A stretch of 64,000 nt of DNA from Psychrobacter maritimus (GTDB lineage: Bacteria; Pseudomonadota; Gammaproteobacteria; Pseudomonadales; Moraxellaceae). Location: the NCBI RefSeq assembly GCF_904846345.1, contig NZ_CAJHAJ010000002.1, forward strand, positions 62,001 through 126,000, in the 5' to 3' direction. The notes below the pieces were generated by a model. The model saw only the letters and a list, made by a program, of their open reading frames with translations, made no database searches and was not told where the DNA came from. Below, one piece after another: positions 35,701 to 43,613 of the stretch. Position 1 is the stretch's first letter. Each line of letters opens with the position of its first letter. Made by a program: the position numbers and the translations under genes.

Positions 35701-37268
35701 AGCAAAACGACAATATCGGATATATGGCGTTTTTTCTCACCAGATTTTAGCGGTTCATTCAACCAGCGCCCAATCATGATACGCAGTACTTCAAGTTGAC
35801 GCTGCAAACTATGACACGAATGAATGCTTAGGCTATTATCTTGCGAAGACATTGCCCAAAAACGCTCCTTCTCAAAGCGTTTATTTTCTAACACTTCATC
35901 GTCATACCATGGTGTCTCTTGCTCGTCTTGATCAGAGCCCGTCTCTAATTGTTTACTGACTGCTTGCGAGACTTTTGCTGCTGTCGCTTGCTGGGTAGAC
36001 TGCTCATCCAGCATCAACACATCATTTTGCAAACGCCTTAATAAACTTGCGCTATCTTGCACATAGTGAGCGCTGTCATCAAAGCCAATACCAAACTTAT
36101 CACTTAAGCCATCATCGCCCTCATTAAAAATATCCTGCCACTCGACGAGTGCATCTTGGTATTGCTCATTACCCGATAAATTAGCAAGCATCGCAAAGGT
36201 ATCACGTGACTGTTTGCCCAAACGCGATAGCAAACTGTGACCATAATCACGTAAAAACACGCTTTCAGGGTTAATAATCTGCTGACGCTGTAGCCACGAC
36301 TTATCAACAATATCTGCCCAAAACAGCTTGGATGGGTTGTAGTGCAGCAGTGTGATATTCATGTATTGTGATAAGCGCTGTAAAAAGTCGAGCTCGGTTT
36401 GTGGCAATTGCTGAATGGTAAAAATACGCAGAACTTTTGGCAGCTGAGCACGTTCATTCGCCTTGTTTTCTTTTAAGGCTGACCAAAAGGTATCCTCAAG
36501 CGCGACACGGTGCTGATGCACATCGGCAAACAAATGCGACCATAAGAAACGCTGCGCGACCTCTAACTCTACATAGTGCGCCACCAACCACTCAGGCGTG
36601 CCACGCGCATACTTATCGAAGCGCAGGGATAGTGCATCTTTATCTGCTATCAGCGCATCTACATTAAGCGGCTTATTGTGTGACCATAGGTCCAACCAGT
36701 CCTCACGATGGGTCAAATAGCGGTTAAACACCCTCGCCAAATCACTTGCCAGCTGCCAAATACGCGCATCTTGTTGCGCCTTATCCTGTCGTACATTGTC
36801 TTGTTGTACGTTGTCTTGTCGTGCACTGTCCTGCTGAACTTCTTCTTGCGGCTCATCGATTAAAGACGCTAGCAACGGATGAACTGGGTGTTTTTCATCA
36901 GCGACAATCGCCTCTTGATAGTAGGTCAAATAGCCAAACAAGCGCCACTGCATTACCGTTGGTGACAGCACTGCCACCTCAGGCACATTGAGGGTTGCCG
37001 CATCAGGGTTTTGTTCTAACAAATAGGCATTGTGACGGCTTAACACATCCTGCATCAATGTCCACTGATACTGACCCCAAAACGTCGTCGTCACTAAGGT
37101 GCTAATACCCGCTTGACTTGCAATAGACTTATCTAGCCAATCACCAAGTACCATTGACGGCACAATGACCACAAACTCTTCAAAAATGGGTTGATTTTTG
37201 GACTTATAAGCCTCCAACAACTGCTCAACCAAAAGCTCGGTACGGTGGGACTGAATGATTTTAAACAT
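32736..37268 (-). CDS. recC: Exodeoxyribonuclease V subunit gamma (RecC)
   Basis: 1510 residues, longer than E. coli RecC (1122). RecC is the Chi-scanning and scaffold subunit of RecBCD. The N-terminus (FKIIQSHRTELLVEQLLEA; FVVIVPSMVLGDWLD) and HRYFGDVDQTRTMRAIYN, FGRFGALRNVPFDLVVMLNM are recognisable RecC segments. It is first in the recC-recB-recD order, with no ptrA between recC and recB as in E. coli. A Gln/Asp/Asn-rich repeat region (about residues 144-170) and other acidic insertions account for the extra length. The ATG at 37268 has no evident Shine-Dalgarno. Confidence 0.94.
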   Translation of the reverse strand: MFKIIQSHRTELLVEQLLEAYKSKNQPIFEEFVVIVPSMVLGDWLDKSIASQAGISTLVTTTFWGQYQWTLMQDVLSRHNAYLLEQNPDAATLNVPEVAVLSPTVMQWRLFGYLTYYQEAIVADEKHPVHPLLASLIDEPQEEVQQDSARQDNVQQDNVRQDKAQQDARIWQLASDLARVFNRYLTHREDWLDLWSHNKPLNVDALIADKDALSLRFDKYARGTPEWLVAHYVELEVAQRFLWSHLFADVHQHRVALEDTFWSALKENKANERAQLPKVLRIFTIQQLPQTELDFLQRLSQYMNITLLHYNPSKLFWADIVDKSWLQRQQIINPESVFLRDYGHSLLSRLGKQSRDTFAMLANLSGNEQYQDALVEWQDIFNEGDDGLSDKFGIGFDDSAHYVQDSASLLRRLQNDVLMLDEQSTQQATAAKVSQAVSKQLETGSDQDEQETPWYDDEVLENKRFEKERFWAMSSQDNSLSIHSCHSLQRQLEVLRIMIGRWLNEPLKSGEKKRHISDIVVLLPDVERHHALISSIFVSGKGQDGLTLPAKVTGVVDADIRQLWEAIIGFYKLLGSHSARFEAAEVLDWLMLPPLYESFGLTHDQMSRGCDLLVEAGFIRGFDEWHLKQTLDSNDYDYRFTFAQALDRLTLGLVMPEAKLSNCLYPLAQEDWPSTALPEMSLPLPQVSLNDAMIVEALCRIYAGLTARRDDHTQKLKAEDWLDQIETQVIHRYFGDVDQTRTMRAIYNAMNGFKSSLRANRHYRQYASSDSVSNANKKEVEQRLAGVEQLPLKLSFMLDSIEAELESQQVSAEPTGVITFGRFGALRNVPFDLVVMLNMDLSEFPGRDLDNRYDLMKATNARRGDRVSEDDDNGAFLDALLCARSACWIFYNGQSLTDTHEHLPANPVSELLQFLQGEVQWQVNSLEALDTLPENVDSTTESLKRYLPKLIKQWLVTEHPALPFHESLFETDIEDADVAEQASDTPKLNLNESAAIHTDNNIQDNSLIDNADELDVLLNKAMRKTKLAQKRQFPPAPLWQAVFHTLKGRTSSEHAELVGLPTKAQYESIAQLLGQSLGQLGQLDNQTLDALAEMLSLEATAVSSDSAAVGEPTKKALSETVFNIGEIDVEGVLAYQVRHPAKAFLRTQKVHVVQGEEAMAHQEPLFLDSLTTYQIKEYLINELASDAANNNSDSSAQQDSPILMYQKIMPAGVARQTTLPNQQQKLQQQCQEFKEQLIANGLDDAPILEESDIGGLQLLTPTTEHPVQIELAAVLNDTDNAPLLKLLPQLIKIKGSVPISVAINANNNRANLQAGVSYAEQSPKQWLNILPNSASPKHLIKFWLSHLYWQVARRTTAEQVVLNDGVSIWRFNKPNSQVKKYEKVTAFKLNPIVYEDAVAELIKWAMFGKLAGQVPITLLPEYGLSYLDKCTKAEESEDEIGSYWPKRADFSDWLRPNYHVDTVYDTCSQHAIWQYVLRDQDAFKALSAALTTLAQPLYEPMFTALQGLDS
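36769..36840. repeat. Imperfect 15-bp tandem repeats inside recC
   Basis: About four degenerate 15-bp units with a TTGTCKTG core encode Gln-Asp-Asn-Val-Gln/Arg-type pentapeptides. They lie in the N-terminal third of RecC. Confidence 0.7.
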
Positions 37269-37813
37269 AAAGAATAGTCTGATTGAATTAATAAGGTGAA
37301 TAATAAAATGGCGTTAAGAAAAAGTAACATTAAGAAAAATTAACGTTGAGAAGTATGGCTGACTATTATAGCGCCGTCTTTATAGTAGCTTCTCAGTAGA
37401 CAGCGCACATCGATGGCGTTTAAGAAATGCGACAAGCAGTACTCACCAATCTATGTTTCTAGGTCGTTACTGCACTGTATTTCTGCTAGCATACTGAGCG
37501 TAATCTAATAAATAGCCGCATAAAAATAATAGCAACGGTTAACGACGAGCGACTTATTAATCATAAGCCTGAGAAATTGTAAAATAAGCGGATATTAGTG
37601 TGCCATTGATGCCGGTTATTTACCAGTCTATTCATCGCGGTAGAAACACCGCGCGACAGTCAGTGTCGTGCCATTACGCCGCTTAATTTGCTTGAAGACT
37701 ATTTTTCTACAAGACAAGATATTATTATCTTAATTGATTGTCTTATGTCGCTGTTTACCGTTGTTGATACTTAACTATTTAATCTTTTTATATTGACGAG
37801 ATACTATAATACT
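37269..37813. other. Gene-free stretch upstream of recC and of the next plus-strand gene
   Basis: About 545 bases between divergent genes with no credible open frame. Two small adjacent hairpins are present: CGCGGT/ACCGCG (37636-37653) and CGACA/TGTCG (37653-37667). A TATAAT sits at 37805-37810, only three bases before the ATG at 37814. I see nothing else that is interpretable. Confidence 0.5.
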
Positions 37814-38380
37814 ATGCCTTTGCGTCCCATTGATGCCATCTTCGTCCATCCTAAACGACGTTTATATGTTGTATACTATCGCGGTGAGCTGTGGGCACTG
37901 CCGCGCATGAAAATTGATGATAGGTCATGGCAAAACAGACAGCCCTATACCGATGATAGCAGCTCGCTTTACTTAAGTATTCATCAAGCCATTAGCGACC
38001 CCGTGCTCGCCCAAAAACTGCGTACTTTAAACTTGCCAGCGGCGGTTCGCGGCAGTACGTTACCACGCTTTGAGGCATGGTGGGAGACAAATGGTTTTAA
38101 ATGGCTCAAAGATAAGCTTGCGACAGGTGAATCGCCTTTAGCCGCGCACCAAACGGTAGCGCCCAAAATAGCAGTGGCAAAAGCGATTGACAAGCAGACG
38201 GTTTCCCCTTCAAACTACCAAGCTGCGCCATTAAATAACGCTAGCAGCATTAAGAAAAATAGCCCTATTAAACAAAAAAGTAGCGAGCAACAAACAACAG
38301 CTGCTGCAGTAGAAGCGACAGATATTTTTGCTGATATGCTGGCAGATTTGGCGGATGAGGTGTTAAATCAGCACGAGTAA
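37814..38380 (+). CDS. Unknown basic protein
   Basis: 188 residues from the ATG at 37814; a TTG seven codons upstream is also in frame. The N-terminal ~105 residues look like a compact folded domain rich in aromatic and basic residues (HPKRRLYVVYYRGELWALPRM; LPRFEAWWETNGFKWLKDKL). The rest is a Lys/Ser/Asn-rich linker ending in an acidic helix-like tail. No Shine-Dalgarno is visible, and the TATAAT is almost on the start codon, so a leaderless message is possible. It is followed 66 bp later by the ModA-like gene. Family not recognised. Confidence 0.75.
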   Translation: MPLRPIDAIFVHPKRRLYVVYYRGELWALPRMKIDDRSWQNRQPYTDDSSSLYLSIHQAISDPVLAQKLRTLNLPAAVRGSTLPRFEAWWETNGFKWLKDKLATGESPLAAHQTVAPKIAVAKAIDKQTVSPSNYQAAPLNNASSIKKNSPIKQKSSEQQTTAAAVEATDIFADMLADLADEVLNQHE

Positions 38381-38446
38381 ATTTGCTACCATTCGTTATT
38401 CATTTAAATCATTGATTACTTTAACCAAAAAAAAGAGCGGTAACTT

Positions 38447-39289
38447 ATGAGAGACTACAAGCTGCTATTAGCCGGGCTTATTTTACTGCTGCTAATTATT
38501 TTTATCGCCATCTTTACTTGGTTATGGACCAGCAATCGTAAAAACATGGATCCTCTGCCTATTATGGCAAATGATAATGATGCATCAACGGCGACAGCAG
38601 ATGATGAAAACGCCATTGCCAAAAGCACCTTGCATATACAAGCAGAAGACAAGATACAAGTGCCTTTAGATGCTGTTATCACAACCTTTCAATCACGCTA
38701 TCCGCATGTGCAGATAGTCACAAACTATGTTACTTCCGCGGCCCTTCTAACGCTATCTGACAGTGAATTTGCCGACAGTCATCGCACTGACGATGAACGC
38801 GCATCTTATGTCGTGAATACTGATATAATTATTGCTAATAGCAAGCTGTCAAAAGAGCGCTTATCCCCACTGCAAGAACAATTAAAGGCGGCTCAAGATA
38901 AGCACAATCAAAATAAAGTGAAAAATAATAGTGTTCAAGAGGAAACAGCGAAAGATGGTCTTAATGAAAATAATGAGACTGATACTGAAGTGGCAACTCA
39001 AGCTAAAAGTGACAATACCGATACCCGCAGCCTTATCTCATTTAGCTATGCGTTACAAGATACGCAAGCAGTAGATGGCGTTGTATTGACGCCAAACCCT
39101 GCTGCTATTAACTTTAGAAACTTTTTGCTTTCAAGTACCGGACAAGACATCTTAAGCCAGCATGATTATAACAATATCGATGGCTATAAGAACGATATGG
39201 ATAATTTATTCAAACCGAGCTCAGGCGCCAAACAAGCAACAGGCGAGCTGAAAGTAGATGTCGCCGACGTCCTTAGCAATGGTAAGTGA
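38447..39289 (+). CDS. Membrane-anchored protein with a degenerate ModA-like domain
   Basis: 280 residues. One N-terminal membrane segment (residues ~5-27, LLLAGLILLLLIIFIAIF) is followed by a periplasmic region. Several segments resemble a periplasmic molybdate-binding protein: ILNIQAED-type start (LHIQAEDKIQVPLDAVITTF), a hinge-like DIIIANSKLSKERL, and FRNFLLSSTGQDILSQHDYN near the C-terminus, like the ModA ending. A Lys/Asn/Glu-rich linker interrupts the middle. It lacks a cleavable signal peptide and lies away from modBC genes. Substrate binding is uncertain and the assignment is by pattern only. Confidence 0.6.
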   Translation: MRDYKLLLAGLILLLLIIFIAIFTWLWTSNRKNMDPLPIMANDNDASTATADDENAIAKSTLHIQAEDKIQVPLDAVITTFQSRYPHVQIVTNYVTSAALLTLSDSEFADSHRTDDERASYVVNTDIIIANSKLSKERLSPLQEQLKAAQDKHNQNKVKNNSVQEETAKDGLNENNETDTEVATQAKSDNTDTRSLISFSYALQDTQAVDGVVLTPNPAAINFRNFLLSSTGQDILSQHDYNNIDGYKNDMDNLFKPSSGAKQATGELKVDVADVLSNGK

Positions 39290-39319
39290 GCATGAAGCCC
39301 GCTGCTTAATGATTACTCA

Positions 39320-39348
39320 TTGCTTTTGTAATAGGTTTTTTCTACAAT
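39320..39348 (+). promoter_or_regulatory. Sigma-70 promoter of tRNA-Arg
   Basis: TTGCTT (39320-39325), a 17-base spacer and TACAAT (39343-39348) lie just upstream of the tRNA, with a predicted start near 39355. Confidence 0.75.
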
Positions 39349-39361
39349 AGCACTCCATTAT

Positions 39362-39437
39362 GCGCTTATAGCTCAACAGGATAGAGCAGTTGCCTCCTAA
39401 GCGATCGATCGGGGTTCGAGTCCCTGTAAGCGCACCA
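39362..39437 (+). tRNA. tRNA-Arg (anticodon CCT)
   Basis: 76 bases with an encoded CCA. The acceptor stem GCGCTTA pairs with TAAGCGC; the D arm is GCTC...GAGC; the anticodon loop is CTCCTAA with anticodon CCT; the T arm contains GGTTCGAGTCC. It reads AGG codons. tRNA genes of this kind are common integration sites, and the next ~580 bases contain decayed coding sequence. Confidence 0.96.
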
Positions 39438-39495
39438 ATTATTGTATTTAGACATAACCTCGCATTACCTAAACCCATTCAAACTCTTTATGTAC

Positions 39496-39879
39496 TTCGT
39501 CAAATGTCTTTCTTAAGCGCTTGTGATTACCTGCTAGCACCTTTACAACCTTATCCCAAATGGTTTGGGATAAGGTCGTTAAAAATGGTCAGATCCTTTT
39601 TGAAAATCTCGATCGCGTCTCGCTCTGTCTTATAACTTTTATAATCTGTAGAGTTGCATCCTATGCAGCTTTGCTACGTTCAAGCAGCATCTTGGCTTGT
39701 CCACGGGCGAGCATGTAACGCTTTTGCCAACACTCAATGGCAGGTTTACAGATATTGCTAATAGGCGCGTTAGACTTACTCCTTGCATAAAAGACAATGA
39801 CAAACTGCTCAACCTCTGCCCAATGCAAGACTTTGCCTGCACATAGCTTTTCGTATAGATCAAATAAAATATCAGAGTC
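39496..39879 (-). pseudogene. Decayed gene remnant on the minus strand next to tRNA-Arg
   Basis: A minus-strand frame at 39661-39879 reads like a real protein end for ~72 codons (SDILFDLYEKLCAGKVLHW..., ending ARGQAKMLLERSKAA) but has a stop immediately upstream and no usable start. A second protein-like fragment in another frame (TERDAIEIFKKDLTIFNDL) follows toward 39550. Together they suggest a frameshifted, truncated gene, plausibly from a mobile element. The family cannot be named. Confidence 0.5.
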
Positions 39880-39921
39880 TTAAGTATATGCACTTACTTT
39901 TTAGAAAAAATATACATTAAA

Positions 39922-39962
39922 AAAGGCTGCCAACACTATACTATATAGCTTTTGCAGCCTTT
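39922..39962 (-). terminator. Terminator of the copper-resistance gene cluster
   Basis: AAAGGCTGC (39922-39930) pairs with GCAGCCTTT (39954-39962). On the minus strand the hairpin is followed by a run of T, 60 bases after the stop of the copper ATPase gene. Confidence 0.8.
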
Positions 39963-40022
39963 ATCTAATTTAGTATCTTACTTAGATGAGGTTGTGAATA
40001 TTGGGATTTTTTAATATTCACA

Positions 40023-42680
40023 CTATAAATCCAAAGTACGCAATCTCAGTGCGTTACCAATCACCGATACTGACGACAAGCTCATGGCAGCCGCTGCTAT
40101 CATAGGACTAAGAAGAAGCCCAAACACAGGATATAGCACGCCAGCAGCAATCGGTATACCAAGTGCGTTGTAGATAAAGGCGAAGAACAGATTCTGTCTG
40201 ATATTACGCATGGTGGCGTGGCTAAGCTTATAGGCTTTTGCAATACCCATTAAGTCGCCTTTTAGCAGGGTAATCCCTGCACTCTCCATCGCCACATCAG
40301 TGCCGGTACCCATAGCGATACCAACATTAGCCTGCGCTAATGCGGGCGCGTCGTTGATGCCATCCCCTGCCATCGCCACCAATTTACCGCTGTCTTGCAT
40401 CTCTTTGACGATGCGGTTTTTGTCCTCTGGTGAGACGTCGGCATGAACTTCATCGATATCTAATTTATTGGCGACTGCCTGCGCGGTCTTTTCATTATCG
40501 CCCGTTAGCATGACGACTTTTAGTCCCGCATCATGAAGCAGTGAAATAGCCTCCTTGGTGCTTGGTTTAATAGGGTCAGCAACTGAAATAATACCAGCAG
40601 CTTTACCATCTATAGCCACAAACATGACCGTTTCACCATCCTTTCTACGGACGTCAGCTTTAGTAGACAAATCCTGATCGAAGCTATTTAAACGCTCCAT
40701 AAGCTTTGAGTTACCGATCGCGACTTGTTTGCCGTTGACCACAGCCTGTACGCCCTCGCCAGTCGTTGAATTAAAATCACTAGCTTTAGGAATAATGAGT
40801 GATCTATCTTGCGCCGCTTTCACGATAGCTTCTGCTAAAGGATGCTCACTGGCACTTTCTACGGCAGCTACTAGCGCTAAAAACTCATCCTCATCTTGAC
40901 CTGCCAGCGCATCAATAGCAGTCAGCTCAGGTTTACCAGCGGTTAGCGTTCCAGTTTTATCAACAACGATAGTATCGACTTTTTCCATCGTTTCTAGTGC
41001 TTCGGCATTTTTGATAAGGACGCCGTTTTGCGCGCCTTTTCCCGTACCAACCATGATTGACATCGGCGTTGCCAGTCCGAGCGCACAAGGACAGGCGATA
41101 ATGAGCACCGCAATGGCGTTAACCATTGCATAGGCCATAGCAGGCTCAGGGCCGAATATCGCCCAGACAATAAAGGTTACGATGGAGGTGACAATAACAA
41201 TAGGTACAAACCAACCTGCTACCTTGTCAACCAAGCGCTGGATAGGCGCGCGGCTACGTTGGGCTGCGGCAACCATTTGCACAATTTTGGATAATACTGA
41301 ATCTGCTCCAACATTCACCGCTTCGACCAATAGCGTTCCGGTACCATTTACCGTACCGCCCGTCACTGTATCTCCCTGTACTTTTGATACGGGGATTGGC
41401 TCACCCGTGACCATTGATTCGTCAACATTACTATTACCATCGAGCACAGTACCATCTACAGGCAGCTTCTCACCGGGTCTAACTCTTAGCTGGTCACCAC
41501 TGACGACTTCATCAAGTGAGACTTCACTCTCTTCTCCGTTTTCATCAACACGTCTTGCGGTTGGCGGTGCGAGCTCAAGCAACGCTCGGATCGCGCCTGA
41601 AGTTTGACTTCGAGCTTTTAGCTCCAATACTTGACCCAGTAGCACCAAGGTGACAATGACAGCTGCCGCTTCATAATACACCCCCACTTGACCAGCGCCA
41701 TCTCTAAAGCTATCTGGAAAAATACCCGGAAAAAAGGTCGCGACAATACTAAAAATATAAGCAGCGCCTACGCCCAGCGCAATCAAGGTAAACATATTCA
41801 GATTGCGGCTTTTGATAGACTGCCAGCCTCGAACGAAGAAGGGTGCTGCGCCCCAAAGTACAACCGGAGTAGCAAGCACTAACTGTATTATTTGACCAAG
41901 TTGTCCAGAGATATCAATTGAGCCAATTTGATCTAGGTTTATCCCAAACATATCGCTCATGGCATAAATAAATAGCGGCAAGGTAAGTAAGGTGCAAATC
42001 CAAAAGCGCCGTGTCATATCATCGAGCTCTTCGGTATCTTCTTCACCAGCAGTGACAGTTTCAGGTTCGAGCGCCATACCGCATATCGGACAGCCACTAT
42101 TCCTAACGTCTCTCACTTCTGGATGCATCGGACAAATATAAACGGTACCACTATAGCTAGCTGGCACTTTATCAAATTTGCCGCCTTTAACGGACTTTAC
42201 CTCGGTACGGTCAGTATCTTTCCCATGACAATGTGAATGGCTGTCTTCATTGTCTTTGGAATCAGCGATCTCTTTAACAATTTCGTCTTCAGGTTTAAGA
42301 AACATACCGCATATAGAGCAATCGCTTTTCTCAACATCTCTCACTTCTGGATGCATGGGACAGATATAGATCGTACCGCTATAATTTTCCGGTACTTTAT
42401 CGTACTGTCCGCCTTTGACAGATTTTATTTCACCGCTGTCCGCGCCTTCTCCATGACCATCTGCATGGCTGTGGTTATGGTTATGGTCGTGATTATTATT
42501 GCTTGAGTTAGCGACCTCGTCTTCAGGTTTGAGTGCCATGTTGCATATTGGACAGCCACTATCTTCAACATCTCTGACTTCGGGATGCATTGGGCAGGTA
42601 TAGATTGTGCCACTATAGTCAGCAGGTACTTTATCGTACTGTCCGCCTTTCATAGATTGAGTATCGTCAATATGTTTCAT
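40023..42680 (-). CDS. P1B-type copper-exporting ATPase with triplicated N-terminal metal-binding domain
   Basis: 885 residues from the ATG at 42680 (AAGGAG seven bases upstream); a further-upstream start at 42731 has no ribosome site. It pumps Cu(I) out of the cytoplasm. The core has the CPC metal site (Cys530-Pro-Cys532), DKTGT with phosphorylated Asp574, the SEHPLAEA motif and GDGINDAP. Instead of CxxC HMA domains, the N-terminus has three copies of a heavy-metal-binding unit ([12 protein letters not shown]...CGM), at about residues 11-52, 85-130 and 160-205, joined by His-rich linkers. Most such ATPases have one copy. Copy 1 has CNM for CGM. Last gene of the copper cluster. Confidence 0.95.
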   Translation of the reverse strand: MKHIDDTQSMKGGQYDKVPADYSGTIYTCPMHPEVRDVEDSGCPICNMALKPEDEVANSSNNNHDHNHNHSHADGHGEGADSGEIKSVKGGQYDKVPENYSGTIYICPMHPEVRDVEKSDCSICGMFLKPEDEIVKEIADSKDNEDSHSHCHGKDTDRTEVKSVKGGKFDKVPASYSGTVYICPMHPEVRDVRNSGCPICGMALEPETVTAGEEDTEELDDMTRRFWICTLLTLPLFIYAMSDMFGINLDQIGSIDISGQLGQIIQLVLATPVVLWGAAPFFVRGWQSIKSRNLNMFTLIALGVGAAYIFSIVATFFPGIFPDSFRDGAGQVGVYYEAAAVIVTLVLLGQVLELKARSQTSGAIRALLELAPPTARRVDENGEESEVSLDEVVSGDQLRVRPGEKLPVDGTVLDGNSNVDESMVTGEPIPVSKVQGDTVTGGTVNGTGTLLVEAVNVGADSVLSKIVQMVAAAQRSRAPIQRLVDKVAGWFVPIVIVTSIVTFIVWAIFGPEPAMAYAMVNAIAVLIIACPCALGLATPMSIMVGTGKGAQNGVLIKNAEALETMEKVDTIVVDKTGTLTAGKPELTAIDALAGQDEDEFLALVAAVESASEHPLAEAIVKAAQDRSLIIPKASDFNSTTGEGVQAVVNGKQVAIGNSKLMERLNSFDQDLSTKADVRRKDGETVMFVAIDGKAAGIISVADPIKPSTKEAISLLHDAGLKVVMLTGDNEKTAQAVANKLDIDEVHADVSPEDKNRIVKEMQDSGKLVAMAGDGINDAPALAQANVGIAMGTGTDVAMESAGITLLKGDLMGIAKAYKLSHATMRNIRQNLFFAFIYNALGIPIAAGVLYPVFGLLLSPMIAAAAMSLSSVSVIGNALRLRTLDL

Positions 42681-42794
42681 AAAACCACTCCTTGAAGACC
42701 ATGAGTAGAGATTTTGAATCCGTAATATCAACCGCTGATAGCCGTTGTCTCTACTCTTGCTTTATATGCCTAACAACTTAGTTAAGCATAAGAC

Positions 42795-42971
42795 TTAGTC
42801 TGGTTTACGCAGATATTTGATCAGCGACATAATAATTAATATCAGTACCACAAAAACGAGTACCGTGAACAACAGGGAGATAATAGATCCTCCCCAACCC
42901 ATACCATGCATTGATCCATTCATCATGCCGTGCATAGGCGCGTTCATCATACCGTGCATCATAATAACCAT
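42795..42971 (-). CDS. Small Met/His-rich single-span membrane protein
   Basis: 58 residues, starting at the ATG at 42969-42971 with AAGGAG eight bases upstream. The N-terminal half is Met/His/Gly-rich with repeated MHGMMN and MHGMG motifs, like copper-binding extracytoplasmic segments. The C-terminal half is one hydrophobic helix (LLFTVLVFVVLILIIM) ending in a basic tail (KYLRKPD). It lies between the DUF305 gene and the copper ATPase gene in the same orientation. A copper-handling membrane peptide is a reasonable inference; no family name is claimed. Confidence 0.85.
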   Translation of the reverse strand: MVIMMHGMMNAPMHGMMNGSMHGMGWGGSIISLLFTVLVFVVLILIIMSLIKYLRKPD

Positions 42972-43100
42972 TACAAAGACTCCTTATTTATTATTTCCTT
43001 AGTATTAGTAATGATATAGTACTAGCGTATGTACGTACACCTTTCAATAGGCTGCTTACTTAATGACACCTAATACAAAATGCTCAAAATTTATGACTGT

Positions 43101-43586
43101 TTATTCCAACTCTTCAATAAGCGCTTGCATCTCAGCGATTTCACGCTTTTGTGCCTTAATAATATCGTCAGCAAGCTGACGCACGCGTGGATCTTCGATA
43201 TCTGCTCGTGAGCTGGTCAAAATAGCAATCGAGTGATGTGGTATCATCGCCTGCATCCAATCGACTTGATTCACGGTTGCTTGAGAGCGCACGCCCCAGA
43301 TACCGATGGCAAACATCAATACACTTAGCCCATAAACCATCAAATTAATTTTGGTTTTTTTGTACATATTACCCATAAAGGCCAGCATAATGACAGCCAT
43401 ACCCGCACCCATGTAGAGCGCCATATAAGCTCGGGTTTCACTAAAGTAAACATGACTCCATTCATAAGTATTGAAATACATCATGATGTACATCACAATC
43501 GTAGACGTCACGATCATCAAGGTGAACTTGACATAAGGGTTCATGCCCTGTTGATGATTCATGTTGTTTTGATCTGAAGCATTCAT
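43101..43586 (-). CDS. DUF305-family membrane protein
   Basis: 161 residues. Three to four N-terminal hydrophobic segments (FTLMIVTSTIVMYIMMYF; AYMALYMGAGMAVIMLAF; LMVYGLSVLMFAIGIW) precede a DUF305 region with WMQAMIPHHSIAILTSSRA and a C-terminal coiled helix (DDIIKAQKREIAEMQALI). DUF305 proteins are ferritin-like helical bundles often found with copper or silver resistance genes; the His-His pair may bind metal. AGGAGA precedes the ATG. It sits 27 bp after copB. Confidence 0.9.
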   Translation of the reverse strand: MNASDQNNMNHQQGMNPYVKFTLMIVTSTIVMYIMMYFNTYEWSHVYFSETRAYMALYMGAGMAVIMLAFMGNMYKKTKINLMVYGLSVLMFAIGIWGVRSQATVNQVDWMQAMIPHHSIAILTSSRADIEDPRVRQLADDIIKAQKREIAEMQALIEELE

Positions 43587-43613
43587 AGTATATCTCCTAT
43601 TATATTAATAATA

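Larger units (their letters stand above)
39438..40022. other. Region of coding remnants after tRNA-Arg
   Basis: No intact gene. It holds the remnants listed separately and the terminator of the copper cluster at 39922-39962. An inverted repeat TTATCCCAAATGGTTTGGGATAA is at 39551-39573. Confidence 0.6.

Noticed and set aside
39362..39437. Attachment site duplication of the tRNA 3' end
   Set aside because: I looked for a second copy of the TTCGAGTCCC...GCGCACCA end by eye in this window and did not find one; a computed search over a wider region is needed.
39390..39635. Plus-strand open frame starting inside tRNA-Arg
   Set aside because: It overlaps the tRNA and the opposite strand reads more like coding remnants.
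42817..43002. Plus-strand 61-codon open frame in the copper cluster
   Set aside because: Antisense to the well-supported Met/His-rich peptide gene with an AAGGAG site.
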